Shown piece by piece: positions 16,873 through 26,284 of a stretch of DNA of 64,000 nucleotides. A model generated the notes under the pieces. The model saw only the letters and a program-made list of their open reading frames with translations. It had not been told where the DNA came from and searched no databases. The position numbers and the translations under genes are program-made. This stretch comes from CAIJNA01 sp964516815 (GTDB lineage Bacteria > Campylobacterota > Campylobacteria > Campylobacterales > Arcobacteraceae), in NCBI GenBank assembly GCA_964516815.1, contig CAZEXK010000001.1, positions 68,802-132,801 of the forward strand. The letters run 5' to 3'. Numbering within the stretch: position 1 is the stretch's first letter; each line of letters starts with the position of its first letter.

Positions 16873-18113
16873 CTATTTATCTTCTGTTTTTTTATTTGTA
16901 CTTTTCTTCTTCGATGATTTTTTCTCAGCTGATTTTTTTTCAACTGCTTTTTTTTCAACTGCTTTTTTTGTAGTTTTTTTCTCTTCTACAACTTTTTCAT
17001 CTTGTAATTTAGATGTATTTTCATCCTCAACTGTAGTATCTTCTTTTTTCTCTTTTGATGTAACATTTTTAATACCATCTTTTGTTTTAGCATAAGATTC
17101 TTTAATATTATCTGGAATTGATATATTCGAAATACCATCTTTTGTTTTAGCATAAGATTCTTTTATATTATCAGGAATTGATATATTCGAAATACCATCT
17201 TTTGTTTTAGAATAAGATTCTTTTATATTATCAGGAATTGATATATTCGAAATACCATCTTTTGTTNNNNNNNNNNNNNNNNNNNNNNNNNNNNNNNNNN
17301 NNNNNNNNNNNNNNNNNNNNNNNNNNNNNNNNNNNNNNNNNNNNNNNNNNNNNNNNNNNNNNNNNNATAAGATTCTTTAATATTATCAGGAATTGATATA
17401 TTCGAAATACTATCTTTTGTTTTTTCGTAAGATTTTTTGATATTATCTGGAACTACAATTGAGTCTATACTTTCTTTTGTTTTTTTTGAAACATCATCTG
17501 CAATATTACTTATAAATGAACTTTTAATAGAATGTTCAATTAAATTTGATAAAAACTTAGGTAGTGTAATTATTCCAATAGGTATATTTGATGCATTGAT
17601 TGTGAATTTAGCATCTTCATTATTATTTGAAGTTTTAAAACTATCATTTTCATATGATACTTCAAAATTCTTATACTTAGAAAATGTAAATATTTCATCT
17701 TTAGTACTTTCATATACATAATAAACTGCAATTGATATTACAAATTTTATAAGATATAAAAATATTGCATTCAAAAAATGTCCATGTAAAAATGAATCTA
17801 ATGAAGACATACCAACACATATCATCGGACTTAGAACTATTAAAAATATAAATAGTGATTCCCATCTTGAAAACTTTTCAAGTTTAGTTTCTATAAATGT
17901 GGCAATTTTTTGCATAATATCAAATTTTGATGCCCATTGTACAAACTTAACGGTAACCCCAAGCCATAAAAATTGGATTAGTATCTCATATACGATAAAA
18001 AATATACTAGCAATTACAATACCTAATATTACAAAAAGTTTTTTGAATATATATCCATAAATACTTACAAATTTATCCATATTTTTGTTTACAAACGAGT
18101 CATTTTTTTCCAT
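16873..18113 (-). CDS. Membrane protein with a 20-residue tandem repeat and lysine-rich tail (interrupted by N gap)
   Basis: Translation from ATG 18113 runs into the N gap, and the frame beyond it continues to TAG at 16875-16873. The two sides are in one frame only if the gap is 2 modulo 3. The N-terminal 150 residues have three or four membrane helices (KLFVILGIVIASIFFIVYEI; SLFIFLIVLSPMICVGM; AIFLYLIKFVISIAVYYVY). A cytoplasmic or periplasmic domain follows, then at least six copies of a unit close to ISIPDNIKESYAKTKDGISN, then an acidic stretch and a tail of KKAVEKK-type repeats. The repeat is amphipathic and recalls LEA or apolipoprotein helices by periodicity only. I do not recognise the family. 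It is convergent with fliP and stands alone. Confidence 0.6.
17079..17480 (-). repeat. 60-bp coding tandem repeat
   Basis: A 60-bp unit (20 codons) recurs with exact period through 17079-17266 and again in 17367-17480. The copies next to the gap are nearly identical and the outermost copy towards the N-terminus is degenerate. Joining the flanks with the missing part of one unit (five bases) restores phase, so the true gap should be 5 + 60k bases. Confidence 0.85.
17267..17366. other. Assembly gap (100 N) inside a coding repeat
   Basis: Exactly 100 N in the middle of the 60-bp repeat. The length conflicts with the reading frame and with the repeat phase, so it is a placeholder. The number of repeat units in the genome is unknown. 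Confidence 0.95.
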
Positions 18114-18190
18114 TAAAATTACCTTTTTATTCGTATTATAACATAATATTAAAAATTATTTGTGTAAATTGTGCAAAATGTGTTATTTTT

Positions 18191-18266
18191 TGGCGACCCC
18201 AAAAGGATTTGAACCTTTGTGTTTCGGAGGAAATCCGAACGTCCTTGGCCACTAGACGATAGGGTC
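18191..18266 (-). tRNA. tRNA-Glu (anticodon TTC)
   Basis: The 76-nt minus-strand cloverleaf has D-arm ATCGTCTAGTGGCCAAGGAC, anticodon stem-loop TTCGG-ATTTCCT-CCGAA, T-arm AAAGGTTCAAATCCTTT and an encoded CCA at 18193-18191. Confidence 0.95.
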
Positions 18267-18320
18267 ATGAATATTAATTTTTAAAGCTAAAATTAAAATG
18301 AAATTATAGCTAAAAATATT

Positions 18321-19061
18321 TTAAGAATTTATTTTATCTTTTATCTCTCTTGCTATTTGAGTAATATGCGTTATTTTTTCTTTATTTGACAAAGAATTAT
18401 CTATTAGTTTCTCAACAAATGCACTACCAACAATTACCCCATCTACATTTTGTATTTTTTGTTTAGCAGTTTTCGCGTTTACTCCAAAACCCACATATAT
18501 TGGTGCTGATGTAGCTTCTTTAATATTAGAAATAACTTCACTTAAGTTTTCTTGCTTATTGGAACCCGTAATTCCAGCATATGCAACTAAATATATAAAC
18601 TCACTTGAATTTTGTGTTAGCATTTTTATTCTTTGCTTACTAGAAGTAGGTGCAACAAAATCAATAATGCTTTGATCATATTGTTTAAATAAATCTTTAT
18701 ATTTTAAAGACTCTTCATAAGAAAGATCTGGAATGATTGCTCCTTTTATTGCAAACTTTTTCCCATGTTGTAAAAAGTTTTCTACACCATACTTATAAAA
18801 TGGATTCATATATCCCATCCAAAAAGTATCCATTTTTGGTGCTATTTGTGAACTTATCTCAAACAAATCATCAAGTTTAAAACCATTTTTTAATGCATTT
18901 AAACTTGCTTGCTCAATAATAGGTCCATCTGCAACTGGATCAGAAAAAGGAATGCCCAGTTCAAGAGTATCTACTCCTGCTTCTTTCATACTAAATGCTA
19001 AGTCTACTGTAAAATTATTACTAGGATAAGATGCAGTAATAAATCCAACTAATTTTTTCAT
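18321..19061 (-). CDS. trpA: Tryptophan synthase alpha subunit
   Basis: TrpA splits indole-3-glycerol phosphate into indole and glyceraldehyde 3-phosphate for the beta subunit. The catalytic acids are Glu35 (LELGIPFSDP) and Asp46 (VADGPIIEQ), matching Glu49 and Asp60 of the enteric enzyme. GVIVGSAFVEKL (about 215-226) is the phosphate-binding loop. The protein (246 residues) lacks most of the N-terminal helix of longer homologues. trpB is not in this window, so trpA stands apart from its partner. It is divergent from panB. Confidence 0.94.
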   Translation of the reverse strand: MKKLVGFITASYPSNNFTVDLAFSMKEAGVDTLELGIPFSDPVADGPIIEQASLNALKNGFKLDDLFEISSQIAPKMDTFWMGYMNPFYKYGVENFLQHGKKFAIKGAIIPDLSYEESLKYKDLFKQYDQSIIDFVAPTSSKQRIKMLTQNSSEFIYLVAYAGITGSNKQENLSEVISNIKEATSAPIYVGFGVNAKTAKQKIQNVDGVIVGSAFVEKLIDNSLSNKEKITHITQIAREIKDKINS

Positions 19062-19126
19062 TAATAATTCTTTTAATTTTTTTTTGTATAATCACATAAT
19101 ATCCAAAAATAACAAAGGGTTTGATT

Positions 19127-19912
19127 ATGAAACAAACAATATCTAGCATACAAAAAGCCAAAGGAAATAGAAAGTTATCTATGATTACTGCTTACGATGC
19201 ATTATTTGCAAATCTATTTGATGAACAAGTAGATTTTATCTTAGTAGGTGATAGTTTAAATATGAGTTTTGCGGGGAATGAAGATACCCTAAGTGCAACA
19301 CTTGAACAAATGATTTATCATACAACTGCTGTATGTAAAGGTGCAAAAAATACATTTATAATTTGTGATATGCCCTTTGGCACATATACAAACGAACAAG
19401 ATGCTTTAAAAAATTGTGTCAAAGTATTCCAACAAACCAATGCTAGTGCAGTTAAAATAGAAGGTGGCAGTTCAAAAGCCAATATAGTAAAAGCACTTAC
19501 GTCAAATTCAATAGCCGTATGTGGACACATAGGTTTAATGCCACAAAACTTTAGAAGTGAAGGTGGATATAAAGTAAAGGGCAAAGATGAGAAAAGTACA
19601 CAATCTCTTATTCAAGATGCAATAGATATCCAAAATGCAGGTGCATTTTGCTTAGTGCTTGAAGGTGTTAAAGAAAGTGCAGCAAAACAAATAACACAAG
19701 CTGTAAATATTCCAGTTATTGGTATTGGTGCTGGTATTCATGTAGATGGGCAAGTATTAGTATGGTCTGATATGTTAGGATTATTTGAACAATTTAAACC
19801 AAAATTTGTAAGGCAATATATAAATGGAGCAAGTGAAGTTAAAAAAGCTGTTAAATCATATGTAAATGATGTAGAGAATTTATTATTTCCAAATGATAAT
19901 GAAAAGTACTAA
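19127..19912 (+). CDS. panB: Ketopantoate hydroxymethyltransferase
   Basis: PanB makes ketopantoate from 2-oxoisovalerate and methylene-tetrahydrofolate in pantothenate synthesis. Motifs are TAYDALFANLFDE, ILVGDSLNMSFAG (metal ligand Asp), AVKIEGGSS, CGHIGLMPQ and the catalytic region LVLEGV. I chose the ATG at 19127 over the in-frame TTG at 19121, because AAAGGG at 19115-19120 is well placed for the ATG and would touch the TTG. The 261-residue length is normal. coaX (50833-51468) acts later in the same pathway. Confidence 0.95.
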   Translation: MKQTISSIQKAKGNRKLSMITAYDALFANLFDEQVDFILVGDSLNMSFAGNEDTLSATLEQMIYHTTAVCKGAKNTFIICDMPFGTYTNEQDALKNCVKVFQQTNASAVKIEGGSSKANIVKALTSNSIAVCGHIGLMPQNFRSEGGYKVKGKDEKSTQSLIQDAIDIQNAGAFCLVLEGVKESAAKQITQAVNIPVIGIGAGIHVDGQVLVWSDMLGLFEQFKPKFVRQYINGASEVKKAVKSYVNDVENLLFPNDNEKY

Positions 19913-19962
19913 ATACATCTATTATTAATTAAAAACAATACTCTAAAGCTACTTTAAATTTA

Positions 19963-19971
19963 TGTTATAAT
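19963..19971 (+). promoter_or_regulatory. Extended -10 promoter of thiI
   Basis: TGTTATAAT (TGn plus a perfect TATAAT at 19966-19971) lies about 30 nt before the thiI ATG, with AAGG as Shine-Dalgarno in the leader. Confidence 0.55.
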
Positions 19972-20001
19972 TCGATTTACAACAAAATAAGGTTTTATAC
20001 T

Positions 20002-21468
20002 ATGAAAGAAGAACAAATAAACAAGCAAAAATTTATTTTAAAATTTTTCCCTGAAATTATGATAAAAGGCCCAAAGGCAAAAAGAGAGATGACAGGACAG
20101 CTTTATAATAATCTTCAAAAAATATTATTTAGAATATCAGATGATATTTATATAAAAAAACATTTTGATAAAATAGAAATATACACACCAAAACAATTTT
20201 TAAACAATGTTAGAGCACAATTATTATGTACTCCTGGAATTGAATTAATTTTAGAGGTTTTACAATTTGATAAAATAACTACAATTGATCAAATAAAAGA
20301 AATTCTTCATAAAAATACATTAGATAAAATAAAAGATAAAACTTTTGTATTAAGAGCTAAAAGAAGTGGAACACATGATTTTAAATCTACAGATATAGAA
20401 CAACAAGTTGGTGGTTATTTATTGGCTAAAGGTGATAGTAAAGGTGTTGATTTAAGAACCCCACAAATTACTTTAAATATTGAACTAATAAACAATCAAC
20501 TAAATATAGTAAATGAAAAGTACAAAGGATTATCAGGTTTTCCAATAGGTACACAAGGAAGTATTTTATCTTTAATGTCAGGTGGTTTTGATTCAACTGT
20601 AGCATCTTATTTAACAATGAAAAGAGGAATTAAAACTCATTTTATTTTTTTTAATTTAGGTGGAACTGCACATGAAATAGGAGTAAAACAAGTTGCTTAT
20701 TATTTATGGGATAAATTTGGTTCATCTCATAAAGTATCTTTTATAAGTATCAATTTTGATGATGTTGTAAGTGAAATTTTCAATAGTATTCATGAGAGTT
20801 ATATGGGTGTTATGTTAAAAAGACTTATGTTGCAAGCTTCACAAAAAATTGCCGATGACTTAGGAATTGATGCGCTTTTGACAGGAGAAAGTGTAGCTCA
20901 AGTTTCAAGCCAAACACTAAGAAATTTAGCTCTTATAGATAAAGCTACTAATAAATTAATATTAAGACCTTTAAGCACAATGAATAAACCTGAAATAATA
21001 GAAATAGCCAATAAAATAGGAACTAAAGAATTTGCTCAAGCTATGCCTGAATATTGTGGTGTAATTTCCAAAAATCCAGTTACTCATGGTTCATACGACA
21101 GAGTGGAAAAAGAAGTGGCTAAATTTAATTATGATATTTTAGATAAATCAGTAATAAACGCAAAAAGTATAAATATCAATGAAATTATTAATGATATATC
21201 AAATAATATTAGTAAAATACCTATTATTAGTGATATATCAAGTGGTGATTATGTGGTAATTGATATTAGACAAGGAGAACAATGTATTAGTACTTCTTGT
21301 GAAACTTTAAAAATTCCATTTCATAAGTTAAAAAATGAATTTAAGAAACTTCCTAAAAATAAAAAATATCTGTTTTATTGTGACAAAGGAATATTGAGTC
21401 AATTGCATGCACAATACTTAATAGACGAACAAAGCTATACAAATATCAAAATATACAGACCTATTTAA
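20002..21468 (+). CDS. thiI: tRNA 4-thiouridine synthetase ThiI with rhodanese domain
   Basis: ThiI adenylates U8 of tRNA and transfers sulfur to it; in some bacteria it also feeds thiamine thiazole synthesis. The 488-residue protein has a ferredoxin-like/THUMP region (about 1-170), the PP-loop LMSGGFDSTVAS (about 192-203), a cysteine in MPEYCGVIS (about 352) matching the disulfide-forming Cys344 of the E. coli enzyme, and a C-terminal rhodanese domain with the persulfide Cys in YCDKGILSQLHA (about 452). All catalytic parts of the long form are present. It stands alone with its own promoter. Confidence 0.95.
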   Translation: MKEEQINKQKFILKFFPEIMIKGPKAKREMTGQLYNNLQKILFRISDDIYIKKHFDKIEIYTPKQFLNNVRAQLLCTPGIELILEVLQFDKITTIDQIKEILHKNTLDKIKDKTFVLRAKRSGTHDFKSTDIEQQVGGYLLAKGDSKGVDLRTPQITLNIELINNQLNIVNEKYKGLSGFPIGTQGSILSLMSGGFDSTVASYLTMKRGIKTHFIFFNLGGTAHEIGVKQVAYYLWDKFGSSHKVSFISINFDDVVSEIFNSIHESYMGVMLKRLMLQASQKIADDLGIDALLTGESVAQVSSQTLRNLALIDKATNKLILRPLSTMNKPEIIEIANKIGTKEFAQAMPEYCGVISKNPVTHGSYDRVEKEVAKFNYDILDKSVINAKSININEIINDISNNISKIPIISDISSGDYVVIDIRQGEQCISTSCETLKIPFHKLKNEFKKLPKNKKYLFYCDKGILSQLHAQYLIDEQSYTNIKIYRPI

Positions 21469-21520
21469 CTACAAAATTACAAATTATTATTTTCTTGCGT
21501 TAAATTAAGGTTAATTTAAT

Positions 21521-21526
21521 TATAAT
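21521..21526 (+). promoter_or_regulatory. -10 element upstream of the chemoreceptor gene
   Basis: A perfect TATAAT lies at 21521-21526, 70 nt before the ATG at 21597, and AAGGAAA serves as ribosome site just before the start. Confidence 0.4.
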
Positions 21527-21596
21527 TAGTTTTATTTATATTATTTGTGAAATAATGTAATACTATCTCAATACCTATTTATATAAGGAAATAATT

Positions 21597-23762
21597 ATGA
21601 TTATAAATTTAACATTTAAAAGCAAACTAATTTTATCAACTTTGCTAACAACTTTTGGATTAGGAATATTAGTATTCTTATTAAATTCGTCAATAAATCA
21701 TTTAAACAAATTAGAAAAAGCGCTAATAACTGTTGTTGAATTAAAAGCTGATATGTTAAAGTTAAGGAAGAATGAAAAAGATTTTTTACTTAGAAAATCA
21801 CTTAAATATAAAATTGAATTTGAAAAAAACATATTAATAATTCAAAAAGATTCTATAAAACTAACAAATGTTTTAAATGAATATGACATAGATAATAAAA
21901 TAGTAAATGAATTTGGAAAAATTATTATGAAGTATAGAGAACTATTTTTAAATATAATAAATAAACAAGAAGAAATAGGATTGAATTCCAAATTAGGATT
22001 TTATGGTAGTCTTAGAAATTCTGTTCATAAAGTTCAAGATAATGCTATAAAATCAAATAACGATAAACTTTTAGCACATATATACGAATTAAGAAAATAT
22101 GAAAAAGATTTTATGCTAAGGCAAAATTTAAAATACGTAAAAAAATTTAAAAACTCTATTCATAATTTATTAAATACAAGTATTTCTAATATTGAACGTA
22201 AACATATAAATACATATCAACATGATTTTTTAAAATTAGTAAATGCACAAATTGTAATTGGCTTAGATAGTAAATCTGGTATTTATGGTGATATGAGGGC
22301 TACTGTACATAAGACAGAAGAACTTTTAAGCTTATTATCTAAGAATTTAACAGTGACAATAAAAAATGAACTTTCAAGCATTGAAAGAAGAAACTATTTA
22401 ATTGCCTTTATTGTTATTGCATTAATTATTATTATTTCTATGTTTATAGTAAAAAGTTTAATATCATCTATCAAAAAATTTCAAAATGGCCTTCTTGACT
22501 TTTTTATGTATTTAAATGGTGAAACCACAACAGTAACACCCCTTTATGATAAAGCAAATGATGAAATAGGTGAAATGGCAAAAGTTGTTAATAAAAACAT
22601 ATTAAATATTAAAAATGGTATAGACCAAGATAGTAATGCTATGGATGATTTGATACAAATAGTTCAAAATGTCAAAAATGGATCTATGTCAAAAAGGGTT
22701 AAGGCAATACCTCATCATTCTTCATTAGTAGAAGTTAAGAATATTGTAAATTCCATGATTGACTATCTAGAAAGTTCAATTGGAAAAGATATTAATAATA
22801 TTAAAAAAACACTAGAAGAATATTCTAATTTAAATTATACTATTAAAGTAGACAATGCAAATGGTTTAGTCGATACTGCATTAAATAATTTAGGGGATTC
22901 AATTACGGCCATGCTAGTTGTAAACAAATCAAATGGTATGATTTTACAAGAAAGTTCTGATATATTACATTCTAATGTTTCAGATTTAAACAGTGCTTCA
23001 ATAACAGCCTCAAAATCTTTAGAAAAAACATCAGTTGCAATAGATGATATAAGAAAAAATATTTCTAATAATACAGAAAATATAGTGCAAATGTCCACAT
23101 ACGCTTCATCTGTGACGAACTCTGCAAATGAAGGAGAAATATTAGCATCACAAACTACTACTGCTATGGATGAGATACAAAAAGAGGTGACAGCTATAAG
23201 TGATGCTATATCTATAATTGATCAAATTGCCTTTCAAACAAATATTTTATCTTTAAATGCTGCAGTAGAAGCAGCAACCGCTGGAGAAGCAGGAAAAGGA
23301 TTTGCAGTGGTTGCACAAGAAGTAAGAAATCTTGCTTCAAGAAGTGCAGAAGCCGCAAATGAAATAAAAAATCTAGTAACCACTGCTTCTAATAAAGCAA
23401 ATAACGGAAAAGAAATATCTGACAAAATGATAGAAGGATATAATGAATTAAATGGCTACATCAATAACACTATTAATTTAATTCAAGATGTTGAATCTGC
23501 ATCTAAAGAACAATTAATTGCAATAGAACAAATAAATACAGCAGTAATACAATTAGATGATCAAACTAAAAATAATACAAGTATTGCTAGTCAAACAGAA
23601 AATATAGCTGTACAAACAAAAAAAATTGCAAATGATATTGTAACTAATGTAAATAATAAAGAATTTTTAGGTAAAGACATAAAAGTTCCAACATTGGTAT
23701 TAAATGATTTAGAAGATGTAAAAGAAGATATAATAGAAGATGGAAAAGAAGATATAAATTAA
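21597..23762 (+). CDS. Methyl-accepting chemotaxis protein with HBM-type sensor
   Basis: This is a membrane chemoreceptor of 721 residues. Membrane helix 1 is at about 11-30, and the sensor spans about 31-265. It carries two LR-K-x-EKDF-LR motifs (KLRKNEKDFLLR near 55, ELRKYEKDFMLR near 165), the signature of helical bimodular (HBM) sensors, some of which bind small organic acids. Helix 2 is at about 266-290, followed by a HAMP-like linker and the signalling domain, whose tip IDQIAFQTNILSLNAAVEAA lies near 540-560. The tail is acidic and lacks the NWETF-type CheR-docking peptide. Ligand is unknown. Confidence 0.92.
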   Translation: MIINLTFKSKLILSTLLTTFGLGILVFLLNSSINHLNKLEKALITVVELKADMLKLRKNEKDFLLRKSLKYKIEFEKNILIIQKDSIKLTNVLNEYDIDNKIVNEFGKIIMKYRELFLNIINKQEEIGLNSKLGFYGSLRNSVHKVQDNAIKSNNDKLLAHIYELRKYEKDFMLRQNLKYVKKFKNSIHNLLNTSISNIERKHINTYQHDFLKLVNAQIVIGLDSKSGIYGDMRATVHKTEELLSLLSKNLTVTIKNELSSIERRNYLIAFIVIALIIIISMFIVKSLISSIKKFQNGLLDFFMYLNGETTTVTPLYDKANDEIGEMAKVVNKNILNIKNGIDQDSNAMDDLIQIVQNVKNGSMSKRVKAIPHHSSLVEVKNIVNSMIDYLESSIGKDINNIKKTLEEYSNLNYTIKVDNANGLVDTALNNLGDSITAMLVVNKSNGMILQESSDILHSNVSDLNSASITASKSLEKTSVAIDDIRKNISNNTENIVQMSTYASSVTNSANEGEILASQTTTAMDEIQKEVTAISDAISIIDQIAFQTNILSLNAAVEAATAGEAGKGFAVVAQEVRNLASRSAEAANEIKNLVTTASNKANNGKEISDKMIEGYNELNGYINNTINLIQDVESASKEQLIAIEQINTAVIQLDDQTKNNTSIASQTENIAVQTKKIANDIVTNVNNKEFLGKDIKVPTLVLNDLEDVKEDIIEDGKEDIN

Positions 23763-23764
23763 AT

Positions 23765-23803
23765 TTTATATCTTCTTGCTAAGTAAGCAACTTAAGATAT
23801 AAA
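23765..23803. terminator. Bidirectional hairpin between the chemoreceptor and FAA-hydrolase genes
   Basis: TTTATATCTT (23765-23774) pairs perfectly with AAGATATAAA (23794-23803), with an inner TTGCT/AGCAA stem. It fills the 42-nt gap between two convergent genes. The left arm can instead pair with GAAGATATAAA in the last codons of the chemoreceptor (23749-23759), giving two exclusive structures. Confidence 0.6.
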
Positions 23804-23804
23804 T

Positions 23805-24413
23805 TCATTTTACAATCCAAGTTGATTCAAGTATCAATAAATCATCGCAAAATATTTTTGCTTCGAACTTATCATTTACTTTATAAGTAGATACACCTTG
23901 TGGAGTTCCTGACATAATAATATCATTGTCACTTAAGCTCATAAAACTATCAATTTCTTCAAGCATATATTTTGGTTTATAAATCATATGTTCGTATTTA
24001 GCTTCTTGGCATAAAATATTATTTATAAACAATTGCATCTTAACATTTTGTATATTTCCATCAAATTTAATAAATTTACTAAAAACAGCAGAATTGTTAA
24101 ATGACTTTGCCCTCTCCCATGGCAAACCTTTTTTTTTCATTTCATTTTGTAAATTAGCTTTTGTTAAATCAAGTCCAAAACCAATAGCTTCAATTTGTTT
24201 ATTTTTAATTAAAAAACAAATTTCCCCTTCAAATCTTGTATCTTCACTAATAAAATATAATTCAGAACTAATACAGTTATTTGATTTATTAAATACCACC
24301 ATAGAATTGGGAGTTTCATTATTTAATTCTTTTATATGTTCTACATAATTTCTACCTATACACATTATTTTTGAGGGTACAATTTTTTCATTATCATAAA
24401 TTATTTTGTTCAT
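23805..24413 (-). CDS. Fumarylacetoacetate hydrolase-family protein
   Basis: The 202-residue protein has the family signatures: IMCIGRNYVEHIKEL (residues about 16-30), the metal-binding RFEGEI (about 58-63), the Lys/Asn motif RAKSFNNSAVFSKF and the closing IIMSGTPQGV. These enzymes cleave or decarboxylate beta-diketo acids (acylpyruvase, oxaloacetate decarboxylase and similar). The substrate cannot be told from sequence. Length fits the short, single-domain type (about 200). No pathway neighbours are present. Confidence 0.85.
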   Translation of the reverse strand: MNKIIYDNEKIVPSKIMCIGRNYVEHIKELNNETPNSMVVFNKSNNCISSELYFISEDTRFEGEICFLIKNKQIEAIGFGLDLTKANLQNEMKKKGLPWERAKSFNNSAVFSKFIKFDGNIQNVKMQLFINNILCQEAKYEHMIYKPKYMLEEIDSFMSLSDNDIIMSGTPQGVSTYKVNDKFEAKIFCDDLLILESTWIVK

Positions 24414-24516
24414 TTATTAACCTTAAGTATTTTTTTAAATTATGGTACAATAGTAGCTAATACAATTAAGAATTAGCTTATGTATTAGAAACTAAATAAT
24501 TAAGGATTATTAAATA

Positions 24517-24720
24517 ATGAAAATAGGTATAATTTTATTCATAATAGGAGTAGCTGTAATATTGTATGTATTAAGAGCACAACTTGATAAAAGTGTTTTA
24601 AAAAATGTAGGAATATTTATAGCAAGTATTTTGATATTGTATGGTGTGATTTTGTTTGTTCAGCCAAGCGATGATAAATATTTTGATTATACAAATACAA
24701 CAATCTCAAAAGATAAATAA
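24517..24720 (+). CDS. Small two-helix membrane protein
   Basis: The 67-residue protein has two hydrophobic segments (MKIGIILFIIGVAVILYVL; NVGIFIASILILYGVILFV) and a short polar tail. I do not recognise the family. It ends directly against the start of the DUF4139-like gene, so the two are co-translated. TGGTACAAT (24443-24451) upstream is a possible extended -10, and AAGGA precedes the ATG. Confidence 0.6.
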   Translation: MKIGIILFIIGVAVILYVLRAQLDKSVLKNVGIFIASILILYGVILFVQPSDDKYFDYTNTTISKDK

Positions 24721-26115
24721 ATGAAAATAATTTATTCTTGTTGTTTAACTACAAGTTTATTATTTTCAAACACTATAAAAACTTCGGACTCAAAAGAATT
24801 ATCACTTAGTATTTATAACAACAATATAGCAATGGTGAATGATAAAAGAAATATTACTGCTTTAAACAATTCTAAGCATAAATTGATATATGAAGATATC
24901 CCTACATCAATCATAGCACAATCTATAATGCCGATTTTTTCAAAAAATGCTATTTTATATTCACAAAACTATTCAGACAATCTTATTTCCCTAAATAAGC
25001 TTCTAAAGAAAAGTATAAATACTATGATAATATACAAAAAACAAATAGCACCTTTTAAATTTAAAAAGCAAAAAGCATTGTTGCTATCACTTGATCCAAT
25101 TATGATTCAATTAAAAGATGAAATAATATCAGATATAAAAAATGAAGATATTATTTTTAATAAAAATAATAATTTACTTTTAAAACCTAGAATAACATGG
25201 CATGTGAAATTACAAAAAGGAAATCAAGATTTAAATATAAATTATTTAACAAATAATATATCATGGAAAAGTGATTATATATTAAATCTTGATAATACTA
25301 ATACTTTGAATGCTTGGGTTAGTATAAAAAATGATTCAGGACTTAGTTATAAAAATGCAAATATATATTGTATAGCGGGTGATGTAAGAAAAAACAATAA
25401 CAATATAATGCAAACAAGAAGTTATGTAAGAAAAGCAGAACTTCAAATGTCCGATTTTTCTAATGTAAAAGCAAAATCATTTCTTGCTTATAGTTTATAT
25501 AAAATGCCTTTTAAAATAAACTTAAATGATAAGGAAAGTAAACAAATAAATTTTATAAATAAAAAAAATATTAAAGTAACATCAAAAGCTAGTTCAGAAA
25601 ACTCTATATATTTTCATAACTTTTCTAGTATAAAATCAAAAAAATTAACACACAAAATATATTTAAATAATACAAAAACTGATGGATTGGGAATATCAAT
25701 GCCAAAAGGTACTATAAGAGTATATAAAAATGATGGAAATATTTCACATTTTATTGGTGAGAATATTATTAAAAACTCATCAATTGGAAAAAAAATATCA
25801 TTTGATATAGGTAAGTTTTTTGATATAAGTGAAGATATTGAACAATTAGAATTTAAAAAAACAAAACAATTTATACAAAGTAAATATAAAAGAACTATAA
25901 CAAACAACACTAATAAAACTCAAATAATACAAATAAAAGAAAGTTATTACTCAAATAATAATAAAAAGATAACAAATAGTAATAATTGTAAAAATAATTG
26001 TGAGGTAATAAGCAATGGTAACTCATCATACACATATACAATCAAATTAAATGCATCTAGCAAATATGAATTGATTAGTGATTATAAAATGACATACTTA
26101 TTACATTTGAAATAA
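24721..26115 (+). CDS. DUF4139-type exported protein
   Basis: The 464-residue protein has a probable signal peptide (MKIIYSCCLTTSLLFSN) and a domain like DUF4139 (NNISWKSDYILNLDNTNTLN, then AWVSIKNDSGLSYKNANIYC and IAGDV), predicted to be beta-rich. Its C-terminal third continues as beta-rich, Lys/Asn-rich sequence (about 280-464). The function of the family is unknown; location is probably periplasmic. A CC pair in the signal region could suggest a lipoprotein, but there is no clean lipobox. It is transcribed with the small membrane protein upstream. Confidence 0.68.
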   Translation: MKIIYSCCLTTSLLFSNTIKTSDSKELSLSIYNNNIAMVNDKRNITALNNSKHKLIYEDIPTSIIAQSIMPIFSKNAILYSQNYSDNLISLNKLLKKSINTMIIYKKQIAPFKFKKQKALLLSLDPIMIQLKDEIISDIKNEDIIFNKNNNLLLKPRITWHVKLQKGNQDLNINYLTNNISWKSDYILNLDNTNTLNAWVSIKNDSGLSYKNANIYCIAGDVRKNNNNIMQTRSYVRKAELQMSDFSNVKAKSFLAYSLYKMPFKINLNDKESKQINFINKKNIKVTSKASSENSIYFHNFSSIKSKKLTHKIYLNNTKTDGLGISMPKGTIRVYKNDGNISHFIGENIIKNSSIGKKISFDIGKFFDISEDIEQLEFKKTKQFIQSKYKRTITNNTNKTQIIQIKESYYSNNNKKITNSNNCKNNCEVISNGNSSYTYTIKLNASSKYELISDYKMTYLLHLK

Positions 26116-26215
26116 AAGTAACACAATTAAAAATTAATTTAAGTCAATATTTGCTAGTATTCACTTAACATACTTTTATTTTACAATTCTTAAATTTTAT
26201 TTAAGATTCAAATAG

Positions 26216-26280
26216 TGGAAAACAAAAAGATGGAAAACGATACATCAAATATGATGTTGGAAAACAAAAAAATGGAAAAC
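26216..26280 (+). repeat. Duplicated TGGAAAAC block in the metK leader
   Basis: TGGAAAAC occurs at 26216, 26231, 26258 and 26273, as two copies of a 23-bp segment with period 42, ending just before the metK ATG at 26285. It carries several GGA ribosome-site-like cores and ATG codons. A 30-codon frame (26230-26322) starts inside it and overlaps the metK start in another frame. Confidence 0.5.
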
Positions 26281-26284
26281 AATA

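Noticed and set aside
17079..17480. 60-bp periodicity as a possible CRISPR array
   Set aside because: Units are contiguous with no spacers, stay in one reading frame and encode a repeated peptide, so this is a coding tandem repeat.
17223..18113. Apparent end of the repeat protein near 17223
   Set aside because: Same gap artefact. Past the gap the repeat frame continues to the TAG at 16873-16875.
26116..26284. SAM riboswitch before metK
   Set aside because: The leader has no GC-containing stems or kink-turn-like elements. It holds only A-rich repeats.
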